Shown in pieces: positions 33,279 to 45,702 of a stretch of DNA of 64,000 bases; position 1 is the stretch's first letter, and each line of letters opens with the position of its first letter. The position numbers and the translations under genes were made by a program. Source of the stretch: Dactylis glomerata (lineage: Eukaryota; Streptophyta; Magnoliopsida; Poales; Poaceae); the NCBI GenBank assembly GCA_007115705.1, contig QXEO01001821.1, positions 558,001 to 622,000 on the forward strand, given 5' to 3'. The notes beneath the pieces were generated by a model, which saw only the letters and a list, made by a program, of their open reading frames with translations, was not told where the DNA came from and made no database searches.

Positions 33279-36200
33279 CTAATTTTGAAAGGATAGCTAG
33301 TTGTAGAGCGAAGCTCCTCTCTTATCCATCTAGACTAACTTTGATCAAAGCATGTCTAGCAAGCACTACAACTCAACTTATGTGCTTTCGTTTTTGAAAT
33401 CCCCCAAATGGGCTTTACAGCTAATTAACTCCCAAATGGCTCATTATCTTCGGAATGACTTTGAAGGCCGCAAAGAGCTTCACTTAGCCAATTGGAGATT
33501 GATTTGAATGAAAAGGGGTGCAATACTCGAATATTTGCATGACTTGCAATGAAAAAACTACTACTACTTCTTATGTTTGGGATGGAGAGCTGTTGAAACT
33601 CATCTTTAGAAACTTTTTTTGTTACAAATTATGATGGCATAGTGGTATGAAATTGATGAGATTTCCCATGGCATCTCCTTATGGATTGCTTAAAGATTAG
33701 ACAAGAAACCAAGCTTCTTCAACTCCCCTGATCGTGGCGCTAACACCTAGGTGTATAAGACATCCCTCCTGAGCCATGGTACTCCCCTAGACCTAAGAAC
33801 ATGACCTCCCGCCTCCCTCTGTAACTGCTAAACCAATGAAGAAGCTTAAGGAATCGGAACCATGTGTGCTCCATATCATTTGTTCTGTCACTTTATCTCT
33901 TTTATATCTTGCGTAAAGAAAAAAAATTGATGCTAATAGTTTTTAGAGAGATCATATAGTGTTGGTACACTAGAGTTACTTTTCTCGCAGAACCTCTTTT
34001 ATTTTCATCTTTTGTACTGGATTCTTTTATGGTTTTGTTTAATTAATGGAACTGGGGATACCTTCTCCGTCGATATAAAAGAGTTGAGTCACCACACTAA
34101 TATGGAAGGCAGGCCCATCGACCACGTGGCCACATATGACAAGGTACAGTAATAGTGACCATTGCTGCTGTAGGCAACATTCATGGTCCACGAGGTATTT
34201 ACTAGGCCCATTTCAATTGGGCCTCGAAGAAAGAAGTAACAATACTCCCTCCATCCTGGTTTTAAAGCCATAATGCGCAAATTATGCAATCCTAAAATAT
34301 CCTCCACCTCCTAGGCATATTAGCATTTAAGGTTCATAATTAGCAGCTTTGCATAAGCAGTTTTTGCATTTCCAAGGCCAAACAACCAATACATGTGCTT
34401 TCTTATTAATTAATATAGGTCTTTAAATAAGGACAAAGAGTCAAATCTCACCACCAATCATAGATCACCTAGGACCAAGAGATTTACAAATTATGCCCTT
34501 AAAGTTTCTAACATGTCCATGTCGTTATATAACGTCTTGTTCCCCCACTCTCCTTGATCTAGACGTGATGTGGGACGGCGCTAAGGCTTACCTCACTCTC
34601 TCGCACCTCAATGGCTAGAGAGCTTGTCCAGTGTCTGAGGCCACAATGGCTTCTTTTTGTGATACATATAACTCGCATCGACGAGGGGGTTGTTGATGAG
34701 GAGAAACAATAAGTTGGGCCAAGATGGTTAATAGATGAGAGGAGGATTCGATGCGGCATGTGTAGGTGGATTGGCAGAGTGAGAGTAAAAGACAACACCG
34801 AAGGATTTTCTATACTATGGCATTCCAACCTACCGCACAGCCCATCCGTATCGGATCTGGCATCGATGGTTGTGGAAATTCTGAGAGCAATCACCAAGCG
34901 CACCAGAAGATGATGGCCCTGACTTCATAGGACTGTAAGGTATAAACTCTTGTGGCACGGACATCATGTTGATGAGCTTGCCACTTTTTGTAGTATAGGT
35001 AACATTTCTCAAGCTTTTTGCGTTGTTAACATGACATAATTCTTTGTATTGATAATATGCCATTGTTAGTACAAACAATTGGTATTGTTTATTCTTAGTA
35101 TAGTTGATGTCCTATTCTTTTCTACTATAGTTAGTGACCAATGATGAAACTTAGAATTTATATATATATCAGAAATGTAAAGTTCACTGTATAGTTCTAC
35201 AATTTCCCAAAGATTATTTGAGTTTATGAGGTTGATTATATTATAATAAAATGTTACCGACAAGTGAACCTATACATATTACATTTGTGCCTAGAGTTGT
35301 CCATAGAAGCTGAAAAACTAAAATTACTCTGAGTATGTGGGCAAATTCGGCAGACAATTTAGCTATCATATAAGGTTCACTATGCTATCTCAGTTGTAGA
35401 ATATTAGAATTTCACATTTTTAGAGCATGGGTAATTCCTTCTCTCTTTCCTCAAATTATGTAGGTCCCTAGCCGAACTTTGTTTTAGTCGAACTTGTTTC
35501 TAAAACACAAGTCACTTTCAATCAGATTATATAAAATTTTCTTTCTACAGGATATGATGTCACATGTAGAGATTTTCAGTATGTAAAGGCATCGATGTAA
35601 CAAAGAAAAAAGAGGGTTGTGACAAAACTTTCATGCACCAAAAAATGCAGCTACTGCCCTCCTAAATTTTGAGATTTTGACTCCAGGAGGCAGAAAAACT
35701 TGATTTTCATCCCTATTTGTTTTGTAGATCACATATATTTCAGAAGATACGACTGACAAAAGATTGTATGTAAATGTATGTAATTACATTTTTTTAGAAA
35801 CTTTTGAGCTTCCAGAACAAGGGTTTTGAATTTTTCTAAATCACGAGCTCCATTAAGCGCTAGGGATATCAAAAGGGACTTTTCAACAGGGAGACTTTAC
35901 GGTGCATTGGACTACATATCTGTGTAGTATACGGTCCGACCGACAGTCCAAATTAAAATTGTCAGTTTGTGTGACTAGTTAATTTGGTAATTTATATCAA
36001 ATTTTCAGGGATAAAATTAAAGTTTCACTTATAAGTATAATTATGACCTTACAATTCAAACGAAAAACTGGATGCATGATTTAAACTGTCTTATACAAAA
36101 AAAAAGGCCCCTCCGGACGAAATATACTATCGAAAATTTCAGGTAGTATATTAGATTTGGACTGTAGGATTAAACCAATTGGACGGTCCAGGCTAAATTC

Positions 36201-37780
36201 ATGTACCATAAAACATCCCATTCGATGTGAGAGTGGAATATAGAGAGTGGGATTCTTGGAGGCTTAGAGATCACAGAGAAATCGATTGGGAATCTTTTAG
36301 GGGATATAGGAAGCGCCAATCTTGGTGCTTTCGTTGGACTTGCTCTAAAGTCTAAGACTAAATCGTGTCCTCTCCACACATTTGCTTAACTTCATATTTT
36401 CTCCAATACAATTTGAGGCAACCGGCCAAGCCCATGCTTCCAACGGTTTATGCCCAGTTCGGTTGGGTTAATTTTGTATACACGAGTACGTATAGATGAA
36501 GACAAAGTTTGTAATTTGCAGCGACATATACAAGTATGTTATCCAATGGCAGGTTCCTTACTTTAACCAAAACACAACGGATCAACTTAGCTAGTCACCA
36601 TGCATAAAAACAATGGGGATTAACTTGACTACATGTGTTCGTCGGCACACATTAGCACGGTATAGCAGACGGTCGCAGTCGAGCAACTCAACGTCTCCGC
36701 TTCGCCATGACATGCACGCGTGCTAGACTGCTAGCTGCATGGTCACATGCATGCAATACAAAGCCGCCAGCTGTGGTATTATCAGACAAGCTTTTTATAG
36801 TTTGTATGATTTTATAAATCATACAGTACGACGACTCGATCGTAGTAGAGCGCACGGCGCAGTATCGCTGACGCGTGGTGACAGCTAGTGATTAACCGAT
36901 TAGCGATCAATGAGAGACGGTTAGGGCATCGCCATCGCGGTAAGTTACGGGTCCTTTTACCGACAGATCGTCGACAGAAAGTGAAATGTTCAAGTGGACT
37001 GTGTGCGATCTTATTACTTTTGCCACTATAAATCTATGTAATCGACATGCGACAGTCACGAAGAGAGAGATGTGCGCCTATGCTATGCACGTGTAACATA
37101 CTAACATGTAGATGTAGTGCCAAAGAGACGGATCGGACACCAGTGTCCCACCCACCGCTTGCCGGCTGAGAGGATTTGATGGCGGCAACTACAGGGACAA
37201 GGTGAATAATTAAAGGGGTAACACGGACAGTCGGACGTGGAGCCACCAGGGAAGGCCTACCTGCAGATGATTGCGGGGGCGATGCATTGGCTGGGAGGCG
37301 ATCGACCACGGCAAAAGTAGTTTAGCCATGGAGAAGAGAGTACACGGCACCACGAGAGAGACTTGAAAGAGGGGACGAAACTTCATGAGAAGATGCATGA
37401 GGGGAAAATGAGAGGGAACACCATAGTACTGTACTTGGTTGATGTGGAGGATCCATTCCTGTCCGGCTAGCTGCAACAGTTGCCGGGTTGTGTCATTTAC
37501 GGGTCCAGTAGGCATGATTACGCGCAGCTAAGCTAGCTCGCGGAAAGCGCTATATATATGTAGAGTCTCTAGACTGACGGGTAACACGACAAGAGAAGGT
37601 TGTTACTACCTCCCGATCCTGTGGATATGTGTATGTTATTCCCGTTGTTCTTTTAACTAAAGTACTAGTATATGGTCATGTCTAGTTAATTCGGTACAAA
37701 TAATGTGCCCACCGATAAGCTAAATAGCGGGGCCCACACTTGTTTTAGGTCCATTTCCTAGCAACGAAAATTTACTTCTG
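33279..37780. other. Gene-poor intergenic DNA
   Basis: 4.5 kb of mainly AT-rich sequence. A single Stowaway-type terminus (TA then CTCCCTCCATCCTGG) occurs at 34245 without a matching partner. Around 36.6-37.6 kb GC content rises and TATA-like motifs appear on both strands (37024-37030 plus; 37548-37560 minus). No protein family is recognised except the weak minus-strand ORF at 37210. Confidence 0.6.
37210..37515 (-). CDS. Weak candidate small gene, unknown
   Basis: The minus-strand ATG at 37515 (MPTGPVNDTTRQLLQL) lies about 40 bp after a TATATATAG motif. The frame is open for 101 codons, and a CTGCAG|GTAGGC donor-like site lies inside it (about 37256). There is no family resemblance and no second exon I can point to. 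It could equally be chance. Confidence 0.2.
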   Translation of the reverse strand: MPTGPVNDTTRQLLQLAGQEWILHINQVQYYGVPSHFPLMHLLMKFRPLFQVSLVVPCTLFSMAKLLLPWSIASQPMHRPRNHLQVGLPWWLHVRLSVLPL

Positions 37781-38301
37781 TTCATGGGTGCATATGCTCC
37801 CTTCACCCAAAGACGAATATCAAAATACTAAAAAAATGAATGAAAACTTCATTCTCGATTCTACGAGAATTCTTTTTAAAGCGCTTGTTTTGCTTCTCTT
37901 CAATGGAAGTATCATTTTCCCAGAATGTATCCTAATTTTTGACCTAAATATTCTTATGATAATCGATTCAACCTCAGATCAAAAAGATAGACTCCGTTGT
38001 CCTAGAAGCAATGCTTGAAAGAAAAATCGGAAGGAAGCATCAAATTAGTAGGATGTATTGGCAAACCCAGTAACAAGGGAAAGTTCCAAAAGTTTTTCTC
38101 TCCCCATCCTCATTTATTACTTTTTAGAATATTTCAAATCATATATTAAAAAATAATCAGAATTAGCAATTTTATTTGCTATGTTTTCCTTAGTGAAATA
38201 GGAATTCTTGAATCGACTTTGTGAGGGAAGATGTACACGCAACCATTTAATTTTTTTAACATTTTATGCATATTATATAAAGGGAACATATGCACCCAAG
38301 A
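37781..38301. mobile_element. Inverted-repeat-bounded block carrying plastid DNA
   Basis: The left GGGTGCATATGCTCCCTT (about 37786-37803) is the complement of the right AAGGGAACATATGCACCC (38280-38297) with one mismatch. Weaker pairing continues inward through A-rich DNA. I cannot find a target duplication, and the left border may lie further out. Inside is a fragment of the plastid gene ndhB. It looks like a non-autonomous DNA transposon, but the class is open. Confidence 0.45.
37839..37990 (+). pseudogene. ndhB: Plastid ndhB N-terminal fragment in the nucleus (NUPT)
   Basis: The frame reads NENFILDSTRI, LLLFNGSIIFPECILIF and MIDSTSDQKDR. This matches the start of plastid NDH subunit 2 (a membrane subunit of the thylakoid NDH complex), roughly residues 7-57, with several substitutions. 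The upstream part of the ORF is unrelated and similarity stops after QKDR. Only about 150 bp are kept, so it is a non-functional nuclear insert. The substitutions suggest an old transfer. Confidence 0.8.
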
Positions 38302-38626
38302 TCCAAAACGGTCACCTAGACGGCCCTAATAGGATTGGGTTAACTATGTCAAACCCTTCTAGAAAGAAATGCAAAAAGAAATAGTATACTGCATCTGGTT
38401 TGGATTACCAGAGATTGTCAACCATATAACCAAACACATGCATATCCGCCAACTTCCGCATGAAATGAGGCCAGAGAGGGGCCGAGAGCAAGGGGACATC
38501 GCACACGTTGCTCTAACGCACATTTCACCATTTTATAGAATCGCCCGAGGTGTCAAACACGAATGATGCCCTCCAAAACATTCCACGCACTAGTGGAAAA
38601 CGGGCCTTTGGCCTGGACCCTTTAAT

Positions 38627-38831
38627 TAGTCCCGGCCTCCATCTGGGCCGGGACTAAAGGCCCGGCCACGTCGCCCCAAAATCGCAATACCGCCCATGAG
38701 GCTTTGGTCCCGGCCCGTAACGAGGCTTTAGTCCCGGTTTGAGACACAAACCGGGACTAAAGGGCTATGCGGTGTGCAGCCTGCATGTGCGCCACCTTTA
38801 GTCCCGGTTTGTGTCTCAAACCGGGACTAAA
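38627..38831. repeat. Left subterminal hairpin repeats of CACTA
   Basis: Three near-perfect hairpins at 38627-38656, 38728-38761 and 38798-38831, each TAGTCCCGG.../...CCGGGACTA. In En/Spm such subterminal repeats are bound by the element's own protein. Confidence 0.85.
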
Positions 38832-38841
38832 GTCCTCTGCC

Positions 38842-38850
38842 TATATATAT
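38842..38850 (+). promoter_or_regulatory. TATA box of CACTA transposase unit
   Basis: TATATATAT lies 11 bp after the last left hairpin and about 300 bp before the transposase ATG. Confidence 0.6.
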
Positions 38851-39150
38851 TGGCCACAGCCCCTCTCTCCCCTCTTCCTTGCATTTTTCTTGGATGGAAG
38901 AGTGTGGGTGTGTGCTAGCTCTCCATTTTTCTTGGATGCACTAGAGGTGTTTGTTGAAATGTGTGTTAGAGCGATGCCGCTTCAGTTCACCGAACACAAC
39001 TACGATATGAGACGCCCGAGCCACGCTTAAACCTCTTCCTCTTTATTTCTACTTATTCTAAAAGGTTAGCAACTATATTTCCTCGTTTAGACCGCGCGGT
39101 ACTAATTTTTAGGATCGTGATTGTATTTGATATACTGTCGTATAACGCAG

Positions 39151-42096
39151 ATGAGCCATCCATGGATGTACGGTGATCGACGCACAGCCGCTTACAGAGA
39201 AGGCGTGCATTCTTTTCGAGATGCAGCCGATGCGAACAAGCATGGTGGTGGCTATATGTTTTGTCCATGTGTTGAATGTCAGAATGAGAAGGATTACACT
39301 TCCTCAAGAGTCATTCAGAGCCACCTGCTTCGGTCCGGTTTTATGTCGGGCTATAATGTTTGGACCAAGCACGGAGAAAGAGGGGTTATGATGGAAGACG
39401 ACGATGAAGAAGAAGAGAACGATGATGACAACTACCGATCTATGTTCCCTGAGTATGCTGATACCGCAATGGAAGACAATGAAGAAGAAGATCAGGGTGA
39501 AGAACGGGAACCAGATGAGCCCGCTGATGATCTTGGCCGGGTCATTTCTGATGCACGGCGAGGTTGCGACACAGAAAAGGAGAGGTTGCAGTTCGAGCAG
39601 ATGTTACAGGACCACAACAAATTGTTGTACCCAACTTGTGAAGATAGCCAGAAGAAGCTAGGTAGCACACTGGAATTGCTGAAGTGGAAGGCAGAGACCG
39701 GTGTGACTGACTCGTCATTTGAAAAGTTGCTGGTACTGATGAAGAAGATGCTTCCAAGAAAGAACGAATTGCCCGCCAGCACGTACGAAGCAAAGAAGCT
39801 TGTCTGCCCTCTAGGATTAGACGTGCAGAAGATACATGCATGCCCTAATGACTGCATCCTCTACCACGGTGAGAAGTACGAGAATATGGATAAATGCCCG
39901 GTATGCACTTCATTGCGGTATAAGATCAGAAAAGATGACCCTGGTGATATTGAGGGCGAGCCACCCAGGAAGAGGGTTCTTGCCAAGGTGATGTGGTATG
40001 CTCCTATAATACCACGGTTGAAACGTCTGTTCAGAAATAAAGATCATGCAAAGTTGTTGCGATGGCACATGGAAGATCGTATGAAAGACGATAAGTTGAG
40101 GCACCCCGCTGATGGTCGGCAGTGGAGAAAAATCGAGAGAGAGTTCCCGAGATTTGCAGGTGACGCAAGGAACTTATGGTTTGGTCTGAGTACAGATGGC
40201 ATGAATCCTTTTGGGGAGCAGAGTTGCAGTCACAGCACCTAGCCCGTTACTCTATGTATCTACAACCTTCCTCCTTGGTTGTGCATGAAGCGGAAGTTCA
40301 TTATGATGCCAGTGCTTATCCAAGGTCCAAAGCAACCCGACAACGACATTGATGTGTACCTAAGGCCATTAGTTGATGAACTTTTACAGCTGTGGGCCGA
40401 ACCAGGTGTACGTGTGTGGGACGAGCACAAACAAGAGGAATTTGACCTTCGAGCGTTGCTTTTTGTAACCATCAATGATTGGCCTGCTCTTAGTAACATT
40501 TCAGGACAGTCAAACAAGGGATACAATGCATGCACGCACTGTTTGGATCAGACAGAAAGTATATATCTGGACAAATGTAGGAAGAATGTGTACCCGTACA
40601 ATCGTCGTTTTCTTCCGCCCAAGCATCCCTTAAAGAAAAAAGGCAAGCATTTCAATGGAAAGGCAGAACCCCGGGGGAAGCCTGTCATCCGTACTGGTGC
40701 TGAAGTATTTGATATGGTCAAAGATTTAAAAGTAATCTTTGGAAAGGGTCCTGGCAGCCAACCTGTTCCTAACGGCCCTGATAAGCGCGTACCCATGTGG
40801 AAGAAGAAATCTATATTTTGGGAGCTACCCTATTGAGAAGTCCATGAGGTCCGCTCCGCAATCGACGTGATGCACCTGACGAAGAATCTCTGCGTGAATA
40901 TTCTAGGCTTCTTGGGCTTGTATGGGAAGTCAAAAGATACACTAGAAGAACGGGAGGACCAGGAACGTCATAAAGGAAGAGATGGCATGCATCCAGGGCA
41001 GTTTCAAGGGCGTGCCAGCTATGCTCTTACCAAGGAAGAGAAGGAAATCTTCTTTGAAGACCTTTTCAGTATCAAGGTCCCGACTGGCTTCTCGTCGAAT
41101 ATAAAGGGAATCGTAAATATGAAAGACAAAAAATTCCAAAACCTAAAGTCTCATGACTGCCACGTGCTTATGACGCAATTGCTTCCTATTGCATTGAGGG
41201 GAATTCTACCGGAAAATGTTCGCCTGGCAATTGTGAAGGTATGTGCATTCCTCAATGCAATTTCTCAGAAGGTAATCGATCGAGAAAGTCTATCAGGGTT
41301 ACAGATTGATGTGGTCCAATGTCTGGTCAGCTTCGAGTTGTTGTTCCCGCCATCCTTTTTCAATATAATGACACACCTCCTAGTTCACCTAGTCGAAGAG
41401 ATTAGAATTCTCGGTCCTGTGTTTCTACACAATATGTTCCCCTTCGAGAGGTTCATGGGAGTCTTAAAGAAATATGTTCGTAACCGTGCTAGGCCAGAAG
41501 GAAGCATCTCCAAGGGCTATGGAACAGAGGAGGTCATTGAGTTTTGTGTGAACTTTCTTCCTGACCTTAAGCCGATTGGTGTTCCTGTATCTCGGTATGA
41601 GGGTAGGCTGACAGGAAAAGGCACACTAGGAAGGAAAGCAAAAGTATGTATGGACGGGCATTCTTTCTCTCAAGCACACTACACAGTTCTACACAATTCC
41701 ACCGTGGTGGCTCCGTATATCATGAGACACAAGAATATTCTACGCTCCGAAAACCCGGGGAAGACTGACTCTTGGATTAAAGGGGAACACGAGAAGACTT
41801 TTGGCAGTTGGTTGCAGACACATCTCATGAATGACGATACCGTTGGAGATCAGCTGTACTGTTTGGCCAGGCCACCATCTTCGACTATATGTACTTTCCA
41901 AGGGTACGAGATAAATGGGAATACATTTTACACGGTTGCCCAAGATAAAAAGAGCACCAACCAAAACAGTGGTGTCCGCTTTGATGCAACAGACGAGAAT
42001 GGGCACTGTTTGGAAACATACTACAGGTACATAGAGGAGATATGGGAACTTGACTATGGACCTACTTTTCATATTTATAGTTTTGTCAAATTCTAA
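39151..42096 (+). pseudogene. CACTA transposase (TNP2/Transposase_21 type), two nonsense codons
   Basis: I take ATG 39151 (MSHPWMYG) as the start; a longer upstream frame exists but lacks similarity. One frame of 981 codons holds the Transpos_assoc zinc region (CPCVECQN), an acidic linker, the Transposase_21 core with STDGMNPFG and FVTINDWPALSN, then DUF4218-type (LLPIALRGILP, HNMFPFERFMGVLKKYVRNRA) and DUF4216-type sequence at the C-terminus. Two in-frame stops, TAG at 40240-40242 and TGA at 40834-40836, fall where the family has Trp, each explained by one G-to-A change. No intron is needed. Confidence 0.92.
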
Positions 42097-42350
42097 AATA
42101 CACAAAAAGAATATTAATTAATATAGTTTTAATTGAAAATGGCAAACTAGTTAATAGTTTGGATAGTTAAAATAATTAATTTTGAAAATAGAAAATAGTT
42201 TTGAATTAGTTATTCAATTTCAAACACTTTTCATATTCATAGTTTTATCAGATTCTAAAATATACATTAGTTATTCAATTCAAAATTAAAAATTGATATT
42301 TGAAATGAAAACCTGAAAAAATTTATGCTTTGGCGCGCATTTATTGCGCC

Positions 42351-42507
42351 TTTAGTCCCGGCTGGAGCCACCAGCCGGGACTAAAGGGGGGGGGGCTCGG
42401 GCGCCAACCGCCCACCACCCTTTAGTCCCGGTTGGGGGCTCAAACCGGGACTAAAGACCCCCTTTAGTCCCTTTAGTCCTGGTTTGAGCCCCCAGCCAGG
42501 ACTAAAG
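42351..42507. repeat. Internal cluster of CACTA hairpin repeats
   Basis: Three hairpins of the subterminal type at 42351-42385, 42421-42455 and 42472-42507, lying between the two transcription units. Confidence 0.88.
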
Positions 42508-42513
42508 GGGGGG

Positions 42514-42520
42514 TATAAAA
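42514..42520 (+). promoter_or_regulatory. TATA box of the second CACTA unit
   Basis: TATAAAA, 7 bp after the internal hairpin cluster and upstream of a GC-rich leader (42530-42825) that ends in a GCAAG|GTAATT donor-like site. Confidence 0.6.
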
Positions 42521-42837
42521 GCGCCGCCCCCTCCTCCTTCTTCCTCTTCCTTCGGACTTAGCAATTTTCTCGGATCGACGCGCGCAGGAATCAACCGCCG
42601 GCGAACATTGCGGTTGGCCAGAAAATCGCCCCGCGCCGCCGTCCCCGACGCCTCGCCGAGCACCGCCGCCCCCGCGCCGACACCGCCGCCCCGACGCCTC
42701 GCCGAGCGCCGCGCGCCGCCCGAGCGCCCCGCGCCGCCGCCCGCCCACACCTGGCCGCGCCGAGCACCGCCGCCCCGTCGCCTCGCCGAGCTCCACCGCC
42801 CCCGGCCAACACCACCCCCGCAAGGTAATTTTTTTTA

Positions 42838-43160
42838 ATTTTAGGTTAGATTTTTTTTTAGTATTTTAGGTTAGAAAAATAGGTTAGAAAATATGTTAGC
42901 ATATGTTAGAAAAATAGGTTACAAAAAATAGGTTAGAAAAATAGGTTAGAAAAATAGGTTACAAAAAATAGGTTACAAAAAATAGGTTACAAAAAATAGG
43001 TTAGAAAAATAGGTTACAAAAAATAGGTTAGAAAAATAGGTTTGAAAAATAGGTTAGAAAAATATGTTAGCAAAATGTGTTAGAAAATGTGTTAGAAAAA
43101 TAGGTTAGAAAATATGTTAGCATATGTGTTAGAAAAATAGTTAGAATAGTAGAAAAAATA
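42838..43160. repeat. Degenerate 13-15 bp tandem repeat in an intron of CACTA
   Basis: About 20 copies of AAAAATAGGTTAG or AAAAAATAGGTTAC, decaying to ATATGTTAG and GTGTTAG forms. It lies between the donor at about 42826 and the acceptor near 43234. Confidence 0.88.
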
Positions 43161-43234
43161 GTTAGAATTTTAGGTTAGAATTTAGTTAGTATTTTAGGTT
43201 AGAATTTTAGGTTAGAATTTAGTTAGTATTTTAG

Positions 43235-45702
43235 GCTTGCCAGGCTTAACGAGCAACAGAAGCAGATTGACGAGCTTAGAGGAGTAGTGCGCCAGGAAGA
43301 TCCTGCACTCGATATTACCGGCGTCCCATCTAAGCGGAAAAGCAGCGTGGCTAAATCTGAGGCCTCGCCCGACGATGCACGAAGAATGATAGAGGGCGGT
43401 CCCGGCTACCCCGTGGATGGAATCAAGGAGTCAACATCATGTAAACTCCATCAGAGATTCAAGAACATATCCATGAAGGTGGCCGTCGGACAAGCTTTAC
43501 CTTCTGGCCCTGATGTACGCTGGCATGGCCGTGAGATTCCAGCTGGCTTTGCTAAAGTCGGGGTGGATGAAATCGTGGCGGGGTTTCATGATATGGAGCT
43601 CGACATAGCTGGACCCGAAGATGAGAGGACACTCGGAGAAGTACTGGGTGGAGTCATCCTATGGGACAAGAACTACATCAAGCTTCCAGGCTCGGCCCCA
43701 AGGATAACACCGCCTCCGAGTCATCGCAGGTCACCTACACCTCCATCACCTCCAAGCCCTCCACATGACGACGGCCACCACAACACGAGTCTATCTCGAT
43801 CACCGCCGCCGGACTTGGGTCGGCCGTCTCCGCCGCCGCCCGCTAAGGATACTAAGCGGAAGCGTGCCAGCAAGAACGCTCCGTCGATGAGTTCTAAGCG
43901 ATGGAGCTCCCCAAAGCGCAAACTGTCGCCCCTCCCAAAGGTACCTCATGCTAATCTTCCTATCAGACCTTATGATCGTACCGACGAGGAAAAGCAAAGG
44001 AACATTATGATGCGCAGATGAAAAAGAAGGAACCCGAGCCCCGCCCGGAATACACCGAGAAGCAAATAGCATATGCAAAATACTTCACGACCCTTCCATC
44101 ACAGTATGACTTACACCATAAGCCTGACGACTATACACGCACATTGCAGAAGGAAGGGAAAAAGAGCAGATCACGTGTAAGTGCAAGTGGGAGCAAATCA
44201 AGTTCAACTACAAGCAAAAAAAGATCAGACGTTCCTCAGCTTGGACAACAGGCCAAACAGTCGATCCCACCCCTCAGGGTGTTACCCGAGAATGTTCCCT
44301 CTCTGGTGCAGGGGCAAGATTTGGAATTAGCAAAGAAGTGGGCGGATGAATGGGGTATCCCGGTTGAAGACGTTCTGGCTTCCCAAGACGACAGGTTACC
44401 CAAGGCTATGGTAGCCCCTAAGCCACAGTTTGTCATGGGAGCGCCTTTGGTCAGCAAAGATAAGTTTGGTGATCTCCCAACAAATATGCGTTACTTGCAT
44501 ACATGGTACTTAAGTGAATCAAAGAATGGGAGAACGATGATCGTGGCGCGTGTCCCACGGGAGTACTACGGCCGTCCCGAAGACATCCATATCGACTTTG
44601 ATGAACTCTTCCAGATGTACAATGCCGACGCCCTCGACAAATCGCTTATGAGTTGCTATTGTCTGTAAGTTTTTCAATTCGTTGTCTACATATAACTTGT
44701 TCAGTTATTTCAATTCATTGTCTACATATAACTTGTTCCGTTCTGACTTGTACTCTATTATGCAGAATGAAGATTCTGGAATGTAAAAGTAGGAACATCC
44801 TAAATATTGGGTTTATTGACCCAGATAAAATACATATAGCGACGCTAACTGATAAACCCAAGGAGACGGAGGAAAACTTTCTAAGGTTTCTAACAGATCA
44901 AAATTTCTGTGACCACATACTGTTTCCATACAACTTCAGGTGAGGGTTTTACTCTGTTGTGTCCATTCACTTATAAGTATAATTGATAAGTTACTGACAC
45001 ATATATATACATGTGCAGCTACCACTGGATTCTGTTGGACATTCAAATTGATAAGGGAAGAGTTGATGCCTTCGACCCATTATCGAGACCCTTGGAACAG
45101 TTCCAAAGCTTGCAGGACATGCTCCAATGGTAATTTCAATCATTCTTGCGCTCTATCGGTCTCTTTCGATGATTTTATGATATATCAATTAATGAAAAAC
45201 TTAGCAAATCATTTTCCTTGTCGGGCAGGGTTTGGAAGCGGTTCAAGTGCGTGACTGACGGTATCCAGCATGAGAAGCTGACCTTTAGAGCGGCTCAGGT
45301 AAGTAGTAGTATGATATACTTCTATTTTCAATACATTTGTGATGCTAGATTATTATTTTGATTATATATATTCTATTCTCGTAAAGTGCGACCAGCAGCC
45401 ACGGGGACGCATCTATGTGGATACTACGTTTGCGAGACCATTCGCACGTTTACCTCTGAGCACAAGGATTACAGATACGACGTAAGCAATAAACATTCAC
45501 ACCTCTATTTTTACCCGTCATTCTTTGTTATCATGATTGATATTCATATTCATCTCCTCTTCTTATATAGTACACGGCCATGCGGGAGAAGTACCTACCA
45601 GAGCAACGCGCGATTGCTGTTGCAGAGGAGCTAGCAACCTTTCTGAGGACAGAAGCTATAGACGACAAAGGACGATTTAGTGTAGCTAGGGGCCATTACT
45701 GA
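43235..45702 (+). pseudogene. CACTA second ORF: multi-exon protein with Ulp1/C48-like peptidase end
   Basis: Exons by splice signals: about 43235-44664 (with a frameshift near 44005), 44766-44939, 45019-45129, 45229-45298, 45387-45481 and 45571-45702 (stop TGA). The first exon codes a Pro/Lys-rich region (KRKRASKN) and PEYTEKQIAYAKYF. Later exons give NIGFIDPDKIH, then YHWILLDIQ (catalytic His), FDPL (Asp), and LCGYYVCE (catalytic Cys) of the C48 family. A one-base change in a G run near 45405 breaks the frame just before the Cys. No plausible ATG exon is certain; the GC-rich leader at 42530-42825 may be exon 1. C48-like ORFs are common in plant CACTA elements; their role is unclear. Confidence 0.82.

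Noticed and set aside
34245..34310. Full Stowaway element starting CTCCCTCCATCCTGG
   Set aside because: Only the left terminus is seen; no matching right end within 400 bp.
42473..42838. Ala/Arg/Pro-rich ORFs near the internal CACTA promoter
   Set aside because: A CGCCGC-rich leader opens frames on both strands; no ATG on the plus strand. It may be a 5' UTR or exon 1 at most.
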